Assembly: GCA_964347765.1 (NCBI GenBank)
Contig: CAYGAG010000100.1
Coordinates: 1 to 5,611, forward strand
Length of the DNA: 5,611 nucleotides
Direction of reading: 5' to 3'
Origin: CAYGAG01 sp964347765
GTDB taxonomy: Archaea; Thermoproteota; Bathyarchaeia; Bathyarchaeales; Bathycorpusculaceae
Part shown: in pieces, positions 5,311 to 5,611 of the stretch
How the letters are laid out: every line of letters begins with the position of its first letter
Position numbering within the stretch: position 1 is the stretch's first letter
Notes under the pieces: generated by a model
The model's database searches: none
Told to the model about the DNA's origin: nothing
The model's input: the letters and a program-made list of their open reading frames with translations, nothing else
Translations under genes and position numbers: made by a program

Positions 5311-5336
5311 GGGGGCGGGATTTGAATCCAACCAAC
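5311..5336 (+). repeat. Third relative of the dispersed repeat: G-block, GGATTTGAATCC, AACCAAC
   Basis: GGGGGCGGGATTTGAATCC followed by AACCAAC has the same order as 2548-2584: G-rich block, small palindromic core (GGATT-TG-AATCC), AACC tail. The match is looser and shorter, with two fewer core bases. On the minus strand it reads GATTCAAATCC then CGCCCCCTGTCCA, resembling the 3' end of a tRNA gene (T-loop, 3' T-stem, acceptor strand, CCA). The 5' T-stem does not pair and the acceptor count is one base short, so this is at most a remnant. Confidence 0.45.
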
Positions 5337-5377
5337 AATTCAAGCTGCATGCGTGCATGCTTGCTTATACTGAGTTT

Positions 5378-5611
5378 CTAGTTCATAGCTATTTTTACAT
5401 CGTCTATGTTATAGGTCATTTCAGTTTCCCACCTTACAGTAATTCCTAGAGCTACCCATGCTTCTCCATCAGAACCCGCGTCCAGAGTCTTTTCGTGAGT
5501 ATAACGTTTCCATCCTGCTACTTCATTAGCAGGACCAAGAACAACAAAGTCTTCTTCAAGCTTCGGGTTGGAAATTCCAACATACGCACACACGCCCGCT
5601 ATTATGTTGAA
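5378..5611 (-). CDS. C-terminal end of a probable secreted protein with a carbohydrate-binding-like module (partial)
   Basis: The minus-strand frame is open from the window edge (FNIIAGVCAYVGISNPKLEE) to TAG at 5380-5378, giving 77 residues. There is no true start inside the window; the frame stays open above the GTG at 5593. The sequence alternates beta-strand-like stretches: GWKRYTHEKTLDAGSDGEAW, VALGITVRWE, then TYNIDDVKI, three residues before the end. A final strand of the form Y-x-I-D-D-V-x-I is common at the end of galactose-binding-like and carbohydrate-binding modules of secreted proteins, where the Asp pair lies near a structural calcium. That assignment rests on this terminal motif and fold impression only. 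The upstream catalytic or other domains are outside the window. Confidence 0.6.
   Translation of the reverse strand, partial: FNIIAGVCAYVGISNPKLEEDFVVLGPANEVAGWKRYTHEKTLDAGSDGEAWVALGITVRWETEMTYNIDDVKIAMN

Larger units (their letters stand above)
4992..5377. other. Gene-poor region with a T-run, GCATGC palindromes and a tRNA-like scrap
   Basis: No gene is supported on either strand. The region holds a T6 run (5029-5034), TGCATGCA at 5052-5059, the third relative of the dispersed repeat (5311-5336), and GCATGC-GT-GCATGC (5347-5360). A minus-strand frame from 5173 down to 5024 (one internal TGA) ends in a Cys-rich TCMQCCLRE stretch and might be a decayed gene end; the evidence is weak. Confidence 0.5.

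Noticed and set aside
5059..5449. Two overlapping plus-strand frames (61 and 71 codons)
   Set aside because: Composition is unlike real proteins, there is no ribosome site, and the second runs through the repeat and across the opposite-strand partial gene.

Overview
The window looks like a piece of an archaeal genome, most likely from a Bathyarchaeia-type lineage of the Thermoproteota. This is an inference from gene content: an archaeal-style tyrosine recombinase C-terminus, a secreted protein ending in an archaeal dockerin-like domain, GTG and TTG starts with GGAGG or GAGGTGA ribosome sites, and TATA-like boxes. It reads as metagenome scaffold sequence, because it holds a 10-N gap and a gene with a homopolymer frameshift. 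It is an accessory region: secreted and membrane proteins, broken genes, dispersed repeats, and no housekeeping operon.

Layout. Positions 1-358 (minus) hold the C-terminal third of an archaeal integrase, cut off just after the start of its catalytic box III. A 20-bp sequence at 375-394 follows, and it recurs exactly at 4567-4586. Positions 521-2461 (plus) encode one large secreted protein with an IgGFc-binding-like domain and a C-terminal dockerin-like domain. The 10-N gap at 1751-1760 splits it, and an 18-bp duplication around the gap suggests that two overlapping contig ends were laid end to end. Facing it on the minus strand are a four-helix membrane protein of unknown function (2593-3057) and an isoprenylcysteine carboxyl methyltransferase-like gene (3219-3731). 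The methyltransferase is broken by two single-base frameshifts, and its N-terminal half is visible only when frames are stitched together.

On the plus strand again, 3936-4370 encodes a small soluble protein of unknown function with an internal duplication. Positions 4641-4991 encode a short secreted protein with one bacterial-repeat (InlB B-repeat-like) domain. Positions 5378-5611 (minus) are the C-terminal end of a protein that runs out of the window and finishes like a carbohydrate-binding or galactose-binding-like module.

The non-coding DNA is the least conventional part. A 37-bp imperfect inverted-repeat pair (2548-2584 and 3859-3895) and a third relative (5311-5336) share a G-rich block, a small palindromic core resembling a tRNA T-arm, and a tail of AACC repeats. 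The exact 20-bp direct repeat sits just upstream of TATA-like sequence ahead of both complete secreted-protein genes, and one copy also lies 14 bp from the point where the integrase breaks off. Shared promoter element and recombination scar are the two readings to separate. No CRISPR array, complete tRNA, rRNA or complete mobile element is visible.
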